Shown: positions 16,956-26,191 of the stretch, one piece after another
Numbering within the stretch: position 1 is the first letter of the stretch
How the letters are laid out: the number at the start of each line of letters is the position of its first letter
Source: Spirochaetota bacterium
GTDB taxonomy: Bacteria; Spirochaetota; Spirochaetia; SZUA-6
NCBI GenBank assembly: GCA_013151965.1
Contig: JAADHF010000026.1
Coordinates: 1 to 54,248, forward strand
DNA: 54,248 bases
Direction of reading: 5' to 3'
Notes under the pieces: generated by a model
What the model was told of the DNA's origin: nothing
The model's input: the letters and a program-made list of their open reading frames with translations, nothing else
Database searches by the model: none
Translations under genes and position numbers: made by a program

Positions 16956-18092
16956 CTACAGCTCTACCGGCCCGGAATGCGTAAGCGCCTCCGTACCATG
17001 TTCTGTGATTAAAAAATCATTTTCCAGTCTTATGCCGCCTTCGTGTTCGTCGTATAACCCCGGTTCTATTGTGAATACCATGTCTTTCCCGAACTGCATA
17101 GAAGGATCTGTTCTTTCTGCTGATATATAGGGCGCCTCATGAACATCCAGTCCGATTCCATGCCCCAGAGCATGCGGCATGGTAAACCCCTGTTTTTCCA
17201 ATAACTCTTTTGCATGCCGTACCGTTTCTTTAATACACTTTTTCTCTGCAATTTCTTCTGTCACCCTGGAATATGTATAAATAACGGAATCGAGCATCTT
17301 TTTCTGCATCGATGTAAGCGGTTTTTTAAAAAAGGGAATGGTAACATCCGAACAGTAGCCTCTATAGCGAATTCCGAAATCTATAAGGAAAATACCCTTT
17401 CCGGTGAATACGGTATCCTTATAGGAAGGATATGCATGGATGGCATAACTGCGTTTTGCTCCTGCGATAAGTGATTCGAATGCTGTCCCCTCTGCATGCA
17501 TTTTCCTTGCTTCGCTTTCTATAAACAGAGCGATTTCTAATTCCGTACAACCGGGCTTTTTTACAAGCATATCCTTGATGGATTCTATTATCCGGTCCGT
17601 AATCCCGGAAGCTGTCTGTAAAATGTTAATCTCTTCGGAATCCTTAATCATTCTGTGTTTAAGCAGTAAATCGTCTATTCCATTGTCTCTGCATAAAATT
17701 TGATATTCCGGAAATGATTGTTTTATTCTCTTCACAAGCGGATAAGATGCCTCTTTCGTTATTTCAACTACCGGTGAGGGAATGTTTTTAATTCCTTTCA
17801 GATTTAACAGGCTTTCCAGAATATTTACAATATCATGGTTAAAATTCGCAAAGGGAATCATTTCTTCACAGCAGGCGAATTTCTCCGCCACATTGATATC
17901 CCAGGGTATAAGAAACGATTTTCCCTTTGTTATCAGCAGTACGGCATCGGACGGATGTCCTGTAAGGTAACGTACGGAGCTGTTACGCCGGCCCCTGGTA
18001 TCCCGGATTACGGCAAAGTCTATACTGTTTTCATCGAGATAACCGTATAGTTTATCTCTTCGCTTTCTGTAAAAACCGTCAGTTTTTGACAA
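16956..18092 (-). CDS. M24 family metallopeptidase (Xaa-Pro aminopeptidase/prolidase-like)
   Basis: A 378-residue cytoplasmic peptidase with the creatinase-type N-terminal domain (1-145) and a C-terminal pita-bread domain. Dinuclear metal ligands are visible in order: Asp in [10 protein letters not shown], Asp in CSDVTIPF, His in [12 protein letters not shown], Glu in TIEPGLY and Glu in IRLENDFL. It probably removes N-terminal residues next to proline or cleaves dipeptides; which of the two cannot be decided. Its start overlaps the leuS stop by 14 bases, making it the last gene of the gatCAB-aspS-leuS operon. Confidence 0.93.
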   Translation of the reverse strand: MSKTDGFYRKRRDKLYGYLDENSIDFAVIRDTRGRRNSSVRYLTGHPSDAVLLITKGKSFLIPWDINVAEKFACCEEMIPFANFNHDIVNILESLLNLKGIKNIPSPVVEITKEASYPLVKRIKQSFPEYQILCRDNGIDDLLLKHRMIKDSEEINILQTASGITDRIIESIKDMLVKKPGCTELEIALFIESEARKMHAEGTAFESLIAGAKRSYAIHAYPSYKDTVFTGKGIFLIDFGIRYRGYCSDVTIPFFKKPLTSMQKKMLDSVIYTYSRVTEEIAEKKCIKETVRHAKELLEKQGFTMPHALGHGIGLDVHEAPYISAERTDPSMQFGKDMVFTIEPGLYDEHEGGIRLENDFLITEHGTEALTHSGPVEL

Positions 18093-20499
18093 CTATATTA
18101 ACCAGCTTACCGGGTATGGGAATTATTTTCATAATCTTTTTACCGTTAAGAAGTTCTTTAATTCTGCTGTTGTTCAGGGCGAGTTCTTTTAATTCTTCCG
18201 TCTTTAAACCGCTGGAAACTTCTGTGCGTGCCCTTATTTTACCGTTAATCTGGAAAACAACGGTGGTTGTTTTATCGAGTGTAAGTTTCTCTATCCATTC
18301 GGGCCATTTTTCATATGCAATAGAGGGAGAATTGCCCAGTTTTTCCCAGAGTTCTTCCGCTATATGGGGTGTGTATGGTGAAAGTAATAGTATAAAGGGC
18401 TCCCATGCTTTTTTGTAAAGCATCTCTTCCCTGTATAGTTCACCTGATAATATCATCATCTGTGCAATTGCCGTATTAAATTCGAGGTTCCCCGTGTCCA
18501 TGGTCACCTTTTTAATTGTCTTGTGCAGTACCTTTAAGATATTTTCCGGCATTTCGGCATCGGTTGGTTTTTTCTCTGATATTTTCCATATTCTGTCTAA
18601 AAAGCGTTTTACACCGGTAATACCTTTTGTTGCCCAGGGTTTTGAAACTTTTAAAGGCCCCATAAACATTTCATAGAGCCGCATGGAATCCGCTCCGTAC
18701 GATCCTATTACTTCATCGGGATTTATTACATTTCCGAGGGATTTGGACATTTTAACGCCGCCCTCTCCGAGGATCATTCCCTGGTTGATAAGCCTGGTAA
18801 AGGGCTCGTCCGTATTGACGATTCCTATATCGTATAGAAATTTATGCCAGAAACGTGCATAGAGTAAATGCAGTACCGCATGTTCCGCTCCGCCTACATA
18901 TAAATCCACGGGCATCCAGTAATTTATCTTTTCTTTAGATGCAGGCGCTTTATTGTTTTTCGGATCGAGATACCTTAAGTAGTACCAGCAGGATCCTGCC
19001 CACTGAGGCATGGTGTTTGTTTCTCTCCCGGCGGGGCCTCCGCATTTCGGGCATGTGGTGTTGACCCATTCGTCTATGGCTGCAAGAGGGGATTCCCCGG
19101 TACCGGTCGGCTGGTAGCCTGCGACTTCGGGCAGTTTTAACGGAAGCTCATCGTAAGGTACGGGAACAACACCGCATACTGAGCAATGGATTAAAGGGAT
19201 GGGTTCTCCCCAGTATCTCTGCCTGGAGAATATCCAGTCTCTGAGTTTATAGTTTATCGTTCTTCTGCCGATACCTTTTTTTTCGAGCCATTCTATTATG
19301 GCGTTTTTAAATTCTTCAGTTTTAAGGCCGTCAAATTGTGAGGAGTTAACGGCAATTCCATCGTCAGTGTAGGCCTCGTTAAGTTCATGGAGAGAACCGT
19401 CTGCGGAAACGACCTGGATGATGGAAAGGCCGAATTTTTTTGCGAATTCAAAGTCTCTTTCATCATGAGCAGGTACTGCCATGATTGCTCCGGTTCCGTA
19501 GGAAATCAGTATATAGTCTGATATCCATACAGGTATTTTTTTGTTATTGACCGGATTTAATGCATAGCCTCCGGTAAAAACTCCGGTCTTTTCCCTGGCC
19601 AGGTCGGTACGTTCGAGATCGGACTTCATCCGTGCCTTATTAATATAGTCGTCCACCTGTCCCCTGAACTCACCGGTTGTTATTCTGCTGACAAGCGGAT
19701 GCTCTGGCGCAAGTACCATATATGTCGCACCGAAAAGGGTGTCGGGTCTTGTTGTAAAAACTTCGATATACTCATTGCTGTTCTCAATGAGAAAACGAAC
19801 ATTTGCCCCTTCGCTTCTGCCTATCCAGTTTCTCTGCATTATCTTTATGGATTCGGGCCAGTCCAGTTTTTCTAAGTCGTGCAATAATCTTTCCGCATAT
19901 TCCGTTATTTTAAGTATCCACTGGCGCAGATCCTTTCTTGTTACCTGTGTATGGCACCTCTCGCACCTTCCTTCCTTTACCTCTTCGTTTGCCAGGCCGG
20001 TTTTGCACGAGGGACACCAGTTAATGGGGACTTCATCCTCATAGGCAAGACCTTTTTCCCACAGTTTAAGAAATATCCACTGAGTCCATTTGTAGTAATC
20101 AGGGTCATGCGTGGATATTTTACGGTCCCAGTCGTATGAAAATCCCAATGCCTTAATCTGAGATTCGAATTTTCTTATATTTTCTTCCGTAGTCACTTTG
20201 GGGTGTGTTCCGGTTTTAATTGCATAATTTTCTGCGGGCAGACCGAAGGAATCGAATCCCATGGGATGCAGTACATGATATCCTGCCATCCTTAAGTATC
20301 TGGAGTAGATATCCGTTGCCGTGTATCCCTCCGGATGGCCTACGTGCAGTCCTGCCGAAGAGGGGTATGGAAACATATCAAGAATATAACGCCGTTTTTC
20401 ATCCGGAATACTGTTGTCCTCTGTTACCTTAAAGGTCTTGTTTTTCTCCCAGTACTGCTGCCATTTCCTTTCTATGTCTTTAAACGGATAACCTTTCAT
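18079..20499 (-). CDS. leuS: Leucine--tRNA ligase, bacterial type
   Basis: Charges tRNA-Leu. 806 residues, class I synthetase of bacterial layout: HIGH-type signature in [11 protein letters not shown] near residue 50, zinc-ribbon Cys pairs, CP1 editing domain with the threonine-rich [14 protein letters not shown] segment, catalytic KMSKSLGN loop and a C-terminal anticodon domain. Start supported by AAAGGAG about 8 bases upstream of the ATG. Follows aspS by 22 bases and overlaps the M24 peptidase gene. Confidence 0.98.
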   Translation of the reverse strand: MKGYPFKDIERKWQQYWEKNKTFKVTEDNSIPDEKRRYILDMFPYPSSAGLHVGHPEGYTATDIYSRYLRMAGYHVLHPMGFDSFGLPAENYAIKTGTHPKVTTEENIRKFESQIKALGFSYDWDRKISTHDPDYYKWTQWIFLKLWEKGLAYEDEVPINWCPSCKTGLANEEVKEGRCERCHTQVTRKDLRQWILKITEYAERLLHDLEKLDWPESIKIMQRNWIGRSEGANVRFLIENSNEYIEVFTTRPDTLFGATYMVLAPEHPLVSRITTGEFRGQVDDYINKARMKSDLERTDLAREKTGVFTGGYALNPVNNKKIPVWISDYILISYGTGAIMAVPAHDERDFEFAKKFGLSIIQVVSADGSLHELNEAYTDDGIAVNSSQFDGLKTEEFKNAIIEWLEKKGIGRRTINYKLRDWIFSRQRYWGEPIPLIHCSVCGVVPVPYDELPLKLPEVAGYQPTGTGESPLAAIDEWVNTTCPKCGGPAGRETNTMPQWAGSCWYYLRYLDPKNNKAPASKEKINYWMPVDLYVGGAEHAVLHLLYARFWHKFLYDIGIVNTDEPFTRLINQGMILGEGGVKMSKSLGNVINPDEVIGSYGADSMRLYEMFMGPLKVSKPWATKGITGVKRFLDRIWKISEKKPTDAEMPENILKVLHKTIKKVTMDTGNLEFNTAIAQMMILSGELYREEMLYKKAWEPFILLLSPYTPHIAEELWEKLGNSPSIAYEKWPEWIEKLTLDKTTTVVFQINGKIRARTEVSSGLKTEELKELALNNSRIKELLNGKKIMKIIPIPGKLVNIVVKN

Positions 20500-20521
20500 T
20501 TATACAGTATCTCCTTTATAT

Positions 20522-21796
20522 TTACGGCCTGACCCTTTTCCTGTCTCTCGGGAAAAGAGAAGCTTCCTTTACATTGGCAAGCCCCAATATCTTCTGTGTA
20601 AGGCGTTCGAGCCCTATTGCAAATCCTCCGTGAGGAGGACATCCGTATTTAAAAATGTCAAGGTAATCGGCAAGTCCTTCCGGGTTAAGATGGAATCTCT
20701 CTATACTTTCGAGAAGCATGGGATATTCATTTATTCTCCTGCCGCCTGTTGTAATTTCGAGTCCTCTGAACAGGAGATCGAAGGACATGGTTTTATGGTT
20801 TTCGACCGGATATGTGTAAAAAGGTCTTTTGCGTCTCGGAAAAGCATATACAAAAACGGCATCGATGCCATGGGTTTCTCCGGCCCATTCGCAGAGAATT
20901 CTCTCTCCTTCAGGGTTAATTTCGAAAACCTTTTTTCCGCTCTCCTTTGATATTATTTCTTTTGCCTCGTCATGTGTAATTCTCGGTATTTTATCCACAT
21001 CCTCTGCCGAAGGAATATCCGAACCCCATGTTTCTATTATACCGGCGCTGTCTTCGGCAAGCCCTTTAAATATGGATTTTAATATTCTCTGTTCCAGATC
21101 CATCAGTTCCTGCTCGCTGTCTATAAAAGCCGTCTCCACATCGAGAGATACATATTCATTAAGATGACGCGGTGTATCGTGTTTTTCCGCTCTGTATGCA
21201 TCTCCGATTTCGAACACACTTTCGAGTCCGGATGATACCATAGCCTGTTTATAGAACTGCGGTGACTGGGCAAGAAACATCTTCCTGTCGAAGTACTGCA
21301 CAGGGAATAGCCCGGTGCCGCCCTCGGTTCCCGTACCTATAAGTTTTGATGTTTTTATTTCTGTAAAACCTTCGTTTCTCATGTGTTCGGAAAAATATTT
21401 TAATATCCCGGACTGGAGCCTGAAGATAGAGAGAATCTTGGGGTTTCTCAGCGATATTATTCTGTGGTCGAGAATAGCTTCGAGGCTTAATTTGGCAGGG
21501 TCCTGATTAACTGCAATGGGAAGGTCCCCATGTGCTTCGGCAAGTACTTTAATATCTTTTAATTCGATTTCGATACCGCCCGGGGCTTTTTCATTAAGGC
21601 GGGCAACCCCCGCAGCTTTAACAACAGATTCAACGGGGAATTCCGGTGTGTGCTCTGTTACCAGCTGGATTAACCCTGACCTGTCCCTGAGTATGATAAA
21701 TGAAATTTTACCGAGGTCCCTTATTCTGTGTATCCATCCGTACAGGGTTACCTCTTTGCCTATACTCTTAGATACTTCATTAATAAGTGTACGCAC
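20522..21796 (-). CDS. aspS: Aspartate--tRNA(Asp/Asn) ligase, archaeal type
   Basis: A class IIb synthetase of 424 residues, the archaeal/eukaryotic form; the bacterial form has about 590 with a GAD insertion, absent here. The N-terminal OB fold is followed by the catalytic core: FRLQSGILKYF (motif 1 area), EIGDAYRAEKHDTPRHLNEYV (motif 2 area) and GFAIGLERLTQKILGL (motif 3). After GW in the OB fold stands His (GWIH) and a Pro follows in EKAPGG; these are residues linked to relaxed tRNA choice in archaeal-type enzymes, so it probably also makes Asp-tRNA-Asn. Its position directly behind gatCAB supports that. Overlaps the gatB-fusion stop by 17 bases. Confidence 0.95.
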   Translation of the reverse strand: MRTLINEVSKSIGKEVTLYGWIHRIRDLGKISFIILRDRSGLIQLVTEHTPEFPVESVVKAAGVARLNEKAPGGIEIELKDIKVLAEAHGDLPIAVNQDPAKLSLEAILDHRIISLRNPKILSIFRLQSGILKYFSEHMRNEGFTEIKTSKLIGTGTEGGTGLFPVQYFDRKMFLAQSPQFYKQAMVSSGLESVFEIGDAYRAEKHDTPRHLNEYVSLDVETAFIDSEQELMDLEQRILKSIFKGLAEDSAGIIETWGSDIPSAEDVDKIPRITHDEAKEIISKESGKKVFEINPEGERILCEWAGETHGIDAVFVYAFPRRKRPFYTYPVENHKTMSFDLLFRGLEITTGGRRINEYPMLLESIERFHLNPEGLADYLDIFKYGCPPHGGFAIGLERLTQKILGLANVKEASLFPRDRKRVRP

Positions 21797-24221
21797 CTGT
21801 GTCCTCCATGAGATTTATTAATTCCTCTTCGGATTCTGCAAGTATATAACATGCCAGTATTCTGGTATATACGGATTCGGCTGTAAGAGAACCCATCGGT
21901 ATCGCTCCCTCTTTCCACAGCTCCCGGGAAGTAATATATCTGGAAAAGTCTATGGTTGTTTCCTGCTGTGAGGTGCAGAAAAATCTTACTCCGCGTTCCC
22001 TGCCTGTCGAGAATGCTTTCTTTAAAGAATACGGTGATTCACTTAAGTTTGCCGTCCCTGTATCGTATGTTTCCAGGATAAAATTGGTTATCCCCGAATC
22101 CATCATTTTTATAAGAATGTCTCCGCGCATTCCGGCAAAAGTCTTTACTAAAAATGTGTTATTAACCGCGGTTTTAAGTTTCTTTAAGATATTTTCCCTG
22201 CTGAATAATTCCTGTGAGACATTTTTAACAGGTTTGCCTGCAAAGACGGGCTGTTTAAGATTCCAGTTTCTAAAGCCTCCGGGTGCCGCCTTTTCGAATT
22301 TCAGGTTTAAAGGTGAAAGGATCCGGTCATCCAGGTATATATAAACACCCGGGGACAGGTGCGCAGCTTCTTCGATGGAGCTGCTTAAATTGATTATAGC
22401 ATTGCTTCGGCTCATTTTATTCGAAGTCTTTTCTGCGGTTTTTTCGGTAAAGGGGGAGAAAGCCGCTGTAAAAATTATGGGAATTAAAGGCTGAGGAAAT
22501 AACCAGAATAACAGGGAGGCCGTATAGGCTAAAGTGTCCGTGCCGTGGGTGATAACGATTCCGGAAGTATCCTGACTGTTTAAAAGGTCTGCTACCCTGA
22601 AAATTAAAGAAGACCAGTCATCGGGGGTTATCTCTTCGCTGAGAATAGCGCTTATGGATATTTCCTCCAGCCTGATTTTTTTAGAAAAACCGGTTTTTTG
22701 CTCGACCTGTTTTATGATTATATCGGGATTTCCCGGAACAACTGTTCCGTCGTCGGTAAGTTCTCCGGTAATTGCTCCGCCCATGGAAATGATATGAATA
22801 AAGGTAAGGGAGAGTTTTTCTTTTAAGATGTCATGTACAATTCCCGGATCAGCTCTTCCCGATGTCGTTTTCATCACTTCGCCGACAAGAAAGCCTAAAG
22901 GCTTATTATCGCCTGACCGTATGGCCTGCACGGCAGCGGAATTTTCTTTAAGCACCTTTTCTATGACGGCGCTTAATTTTGTTCTGTCTGTTATCTGTTC
23001 CCACCCCTTTTCTCTGATAATATCAACCGGTGATTTATCCTCTTTAAATACAACTTCCAGAACCTGCTTTGCAATTTTTCCGTGTATTCTTTTTTCTTTT
23101 AAAAGGTTTAAGAGTTCGAAAAAACGGGTTTCCGTAAGTCTGCTGCCTTTAAGTGCAGTACTGTATCTGTTTAACATCTTTTTTACATCGGATGCAAGCC
23201 AGAGAGCGGTATTTTCCGGATCCGCACCGAGTTTTATGGTATTTTCGAAAAAGTCAGCCCTCTCTTTTTCTTCGCAGATAAAATCTGCCTGTAAACCGGT
23301 AAGCCCGTATTCTTCTATGAACCTCTTCCTTCTCTTTTCGGGCATTTCCACTATTCTATTTTTAATGTTGGTAATAAACAGATCATCAGGCCTGAACGGC
23401 GGCAGGTCGGGGTCCGGAAAGTATCTGTAGTCGTTTTCGCTTTCCTTTATCCGCATGCTCTCCGTAACATCCCTGTTTTCATTCCAGAGCCTTGTTTCCT
23501 GAGCAATGGAACCGCCTCTTTCTATTATTTCTGTCTGGCGCCCGATTTCATAGTTCAGTGCCTTGCGTACGAATTTAAAGGAGTTTAAGTTTTTTATCTC
23601 TACCTTTTTCCCAAGTCCTTTGCCTCTCAAGTTAACCGAAATATTCGCATCGCATCTTAAGGAACCCTCTTCCATGTTTCCGTCACATACATCGAGATAA
23701 CGAACCATTCTCCGGAAATTCTGCAGGAATAATTCCGCCTCTTCCCCCACTTCCAGATCGGGCATTGTAACAATTTCCAGAAGCGGTGTGCCTGTACGGT
23801 TAAAGTCCAGGAGAGATATATCTCCGGCATGTATCATCTTTCCCGCATCTTCTTCCAGGTGGACTTCTCTTATTTTTACTCTTTTTTTAATATTCCGGTA
23901 CTTTAAGTCTATAAATCCGTTTGTTCCCACAGGAGACCGGAACTGTGAAATCTGGTAATTCTTCGGCAGGTCCGGATAAAAGTAGTTTTTTCTTTCAAAA
24001 ACAGCCATGGGATTAAGTTTGCAATTTAAAGCATAAGCTACCAGGTATGCCATCTCTATCGCTTTTTCATTTAAAGCGGGCAATACTCCGGGGTAGCCCA
24101 TGCATACGGGGCAGATGTTTGTATTGGGTTCATCGCCGAATTCCGCTTTGCATCCGCAGAAGACTTTTGTTTTTGTTAAAAGATGTATATGAATTTCCAG
24201 ACCCACGAATGATTGAAACAT
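21780..24221 (-). CDS. gatB: GatB fused to an asparaginase/GatD-like domain
   Basis: An 813-residue chain. Residues 1-471 are GatB of the Asp/Glu-tRNA amidotransferase: GLEIHIHLLTKTKVFCGC and CPVC zinc cysteines, then the C-terminal YqeY-like tail ending near SGRADPGIVHDILKEKL. From about 473 to the end the same frame encodes a type I asparaginase fold like GatD: SMGGAITGEL at 479-488, THGTDTLAY at 558-566 and DDRILSPLNLKFEKAAPGGF at 631-650. The first catalytic Thr position is Ala483, while Thr561-Asp562 and Lys641 remain. The ATG at 24221 follows the gatA stop by one base with GGAG upstream; an upstream in-frame ATG would add 36 non-homologous residues inside gatA and is rejected. Confidence 0.95.
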   Translation of the reverse strand: MFQSFVGLEIHIHLLTKTKVFCGCKAEFGDEPNTNICPVCMGYPGVLPALNEKAIEMAYLVAYALNCKLNPMAVFERKNYFYPDLPKNYQISQFRSPVGTNGFIDLKYRNIKKRVKIREVHLEEDAGKMIHAGDISLLDFNRTGTPLLEIVTMPDLEVGEEAELFLQNFRRMVRYLDVCDGNMEEGSLRCDANISVNLRGKGLGKKVEIKNLNSFKFVRKALNYEIGRQTEIIERGGSIAQETRLWNENRDVTESMRIKESENDYRYFPDPDLPPFRPDDLFITNIKNRIVEMPEKRRKRFIEEYGLTGLQADFICEEKERADFFENTIKLGADPENTALWLASDVKKMLNRYSTALKGSRLTETRFFELLNLLKEKRIHGKIAKQVLEVVFKEDKSPVDIIREKGWEQITDRTKLSAVIEKVLKENSAAVQAIRSGDNKPLGFLVGEVMKTTSGRADPGIVHDILKEKLSLTFIHIISMGGAITGELTDDGTVVPGNPDIIIKQVEQKTGFSKKIRLEEISISAILSEEITPDDWSSLIFRVADLLNSQDTSGIVITHGTDTLAYTASLLFWLFPQPLIPIIFTAAFSPFTEKTAEKTSNKMSRSNAIINLSSSIEEAAHLSPGVYIYLDDRILSPLNLKFEKAAPGGFRNWNLKQPVFAGKPVKNVSQELFSRENILKKLKTAVNNTFLVKTFAGMRGDILIKMMDSGITNFILETYDTGTANLSESPYSLKKAFSTGRERGVRFFCTSQQETTIDFSRYITSRELWKEGAIPMGSLTAESVYTRILACYILAESEEELINLMEDTGAYTY

Positions 24222-24222
24222 A

Positions 24223-25647
24223 CTATATACTCCGGTTAAAATAATTATCAGGGGGGTTCGGAGAAGGAAAGACCTTTTCGTAATCTCTGCACATGGAAAA
24301 GAGGAGTTTTTCTGCAAACGGCGGGGCAAGGAGCTGCATTCCGACAGGCAGGCCCTCTTCTACGGCTGCCGGGAAAGAAACTGCCGGTATTCCGGCAAGA
24401 TTTGCGGTGGATGTAAAAATATCCGCCAGTTTCTGCGAAAAGGGATCCATCTCCTTACTGCCCGGTTTAAATGCAGGACGGGGGTAAACAGGCAGAAGAA
24501 CGGCATCTACAGATTCGAATGCTTTCTGTAAATCCTTTCTTATGGCGGTTCTTATCTTCTGCGCCCGCAGGTAGTACTGTTCCTGGAAGCCTGAGCGCAG
24601 AACGTATGTTCCCAGGAGAATTCTTAATTTTACCTCTTTCCCGAAGCCTCTGTTTCTCGAAGAAAGCATTAGCTCTTCCGGGTTTTCTGCCGAGAAATCC
24701 CTTTCTCCGTATCGTATACCGTCAAACCTGGCAAGGTTGGCGCTTGCTTCTGCAGTGGCAATAACGTAGTAAGCGGAAACAACATATTCCAGGGTGGGAA
24801 GACTTATCTCCGATATGGCATATCCCATCTGTTTGTAATTCCGAATTGTGGAATCGAGGGTTTTCCGGACAGAGGGATAAAGCTCGATGCTTTTTAATTC
24901 TTTCGGCAAACCTATTTTTGCAGTTTTACCGGCAGGCGTTTTTTCTTCTGCAGGAAGTGAGGAATGATCCAGCGGATCCTCACCTTTCATTACATTAAAT
25001 ACATTTTTCAGCATGGAAACGGTTTTGGATATTATACCTATAACCTCTAAAGAAGACGCATAGGCCACGAGTCCGAATCTGGAAACGGATCCGTATGTAG
25101 GTTTTAAGCCGTAAACTCCGCAGAACGATGCCGGCTGCCGTATCGAGCCTCCTGTGTCACTTCCCAGTGCAAAGGGAACAAGCCCCGCTGCTACCGCTGC
25201 AGCGGAACCGCCGCTGGAGCCGCCGGGAACACGTTTTACGTCCCAAGGGTTATGTGTCGGTGAAAAAGCCGAGTTTTCCGTTGACGAACCCATGCCGAAT
25301 TCATCTAAATTGGTCTTACCTATTACTACAGCTCCGTTGTTCTGAAGTTTCGTAACAGCGGTTGCGGTATATGGAGAAACAAAATTGGAGAGTATCTTTG
25401 AACCGCAGGTCAGTTTAAATGATTTTACCGCTATATTATCCTTTACGGCAAAAGGGATTCCCGAAAGTGGTTTATCAGCAGGTTCCGTTTCCGGCCTGTC
25501 TGCGGGAGCTCCCGTGCCGGACAGCTTAATACCTTTTTCGGGATCAAATTCGAGAAAACATTTTATGTTTTTATCTAAGAATACTGCGGCTTCCTTCCAC
25601 TTTTTAAATTTCTCAGGATTAGATAGTATTTTATCCCACTCGGGCAT
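24223..25647 (-). CDS. gatA: Asp/Glu-tRNA amidotransferase subunit A
   Basis: Glutaminase subunit that releases ammonia for amidation of mischarged Asp-tRNA-Asn or Glu-tRNA-Gln. 474 residues with an intact amidase-signature triad: Lys69 in IPFAVKD, Ser144 in PGGSSGG and Ser168 in SDTGGSIRQP. It lies 25 bases after gatC and its stop is one base from the gatB start. With this full active site, the complex does not need the asparaginase-like domain of GatB as an ammonia source. Confidence 0.97.
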   Translation of the reverse strand: MPEWDKILSNPEKFKKWKEAAVFLDKNIKCFLEFDPEKGIKLSGTGAPADRPETEPADKPLSGIPFAVKDNIAVKSFKLTCGSKILSNFVSPYTATAVTKLQNNGAVVIGKTNLDEFGMGSSTENSAFSPTHNPWDVKRVPGGSSGGSAAAVAAGLVPFALGSDTGGSIRQPASFCGVYGLKPTYGSVSRFGLVAYASSLEVIGIISKTVSMLKNVFNVMKGEDPLDHSSLPAEEKTPAGKTAKIGLPKELKSIELYPSVRKTLDSTIRNYKQMGYAISEISLPTLEYVVSAYYVIATAEASANLARFDGIRYGERDFSAENPEELMLSSRNRGFGKEVKLRILLGTYVLRSGFQEQYYLRAQKIRTAIRKDLQKAFESVDAVLLPVYPRPAFKPGSKEMDPFSQKLADIFTSTANLAGIPAVSFPAAVEEGLPVGMQLLAPPFAEKLLFSMCRDYEKVFPSPNPPDNYFNRSI

Positions 25648-25672
25648 GATAAAGTTCCTTTACTGATTATTT

Positions 25673-25954
25673 TTAAAGTACATTGGGAGTAACAATAAAA
25701 CGGTCTTCCAGTTCGGGGGCATTCTTAAGTATTTTTTCTGAAGTCTGTTCTTTGGCAGTTATTTCGTCTTTTCTGAGCCTGTTATCCTTAAGAAGAGCAT
25801 GTGTTGTGGGCTCTAAATTTTCGACATCTACTTCCATCATTTTTTCAAAGTACTCGAGCATCCGGGATACGGCTTTTTCCAGATCTTCGGATTCTGTTTC
25901 CGAGAGTTTCAGCCTTGCCATATATGCTGTTGTATAGAGTTCTTCTTTTTCCAT
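25673..25954 (-). CDS. gatC: Asp/Glu-tRNA amidotransferase subunit C
   Basis: Small scaffold subunit that clamps GatA to GatB. Typical GatC pattern: YMARLKLSETE near the N terminus, LEYFEKMMEVDVENLEPTTH in the middle and LRKDE followed by a C-terminal FIVTPNVL tail. The start is taken as the ATG at 25954. An upstream GTG at 25972 and ATG at 25960 are in frame, but the promoter -10 ends at 25964. No Shine-Dalgarno is visible. First gene of the gatCAB-aspS-leuS-M24 operon. Confidence 0.93.
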   Translation of the reverse strand: MEKEELYTTAYMARLKLSETESEDLEKAVSRMLEYFEKMMEVDVENLEPTTHALLKDNRLRKDEITAKEQTSEKILKNAPELEDRFIVTPNVL

Positions 25955-25963
25955 GTGCATGAC

Positions 25964-25991
25964 ATTAAACACGGGAGTTCTTTATGTGTCA
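25964..25991 (-). promoter_or_regulatory. Promoter of the gatCAB-aspS-leuS operon
   Basis: -35 TTGACA (25991-25986), 16- to 17-base spacer, -10 TTTAAT (25969-25964). Nine bases separate the -10 from the ATG at 25954, so the predicted mRNA is leaderless or nearly so. Confidence 0.55.
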
Positions 25992-26025
25992 AGACTTTAA
26001 ATAAAAACTTAAAAAAAGAAAAAGC

Positions 26026-26054
26026 TTGACTTACGGTGAAATTCGTACTTATAT
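26026..26054 (+). promoter_or_regulatory. Distal promoter upstream of the GH63-like gene
   Basis: -35 TTGACT (26026-26031), 17-base spacer, -10 TTATAT (26049-26054). One of two tandem candidates in this AT-rich divergent intergenic region. Confidence 0.4.
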
Positions 26055-26139
26055 TTTTAAAATTCGGTATGAATAGAATACTTAAAATGTGAGCTGAGTT
26101 AAATTGATAATGGTATAAAAAATCCGAAAAAAAAATAAA

Positions 26140-26167
26140 TTGACTCCTGATTATTGAATGGTACAAT
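26140..26167 (+). promoter_or_regulatory. Proximal promoter and RBS of the GH63-like gene
   Basis: -35 TTGACT (26140-26145), 16-base spacer, -10 TACAAT (26162-26167). A clear AAGGAG (26181-26186) then lies 5 bases before the GTG start, deciding that start. Confidence 0.6.
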
Positions 26168-26191
26168 AGTTCATGTGCATAAGGAGAAATT

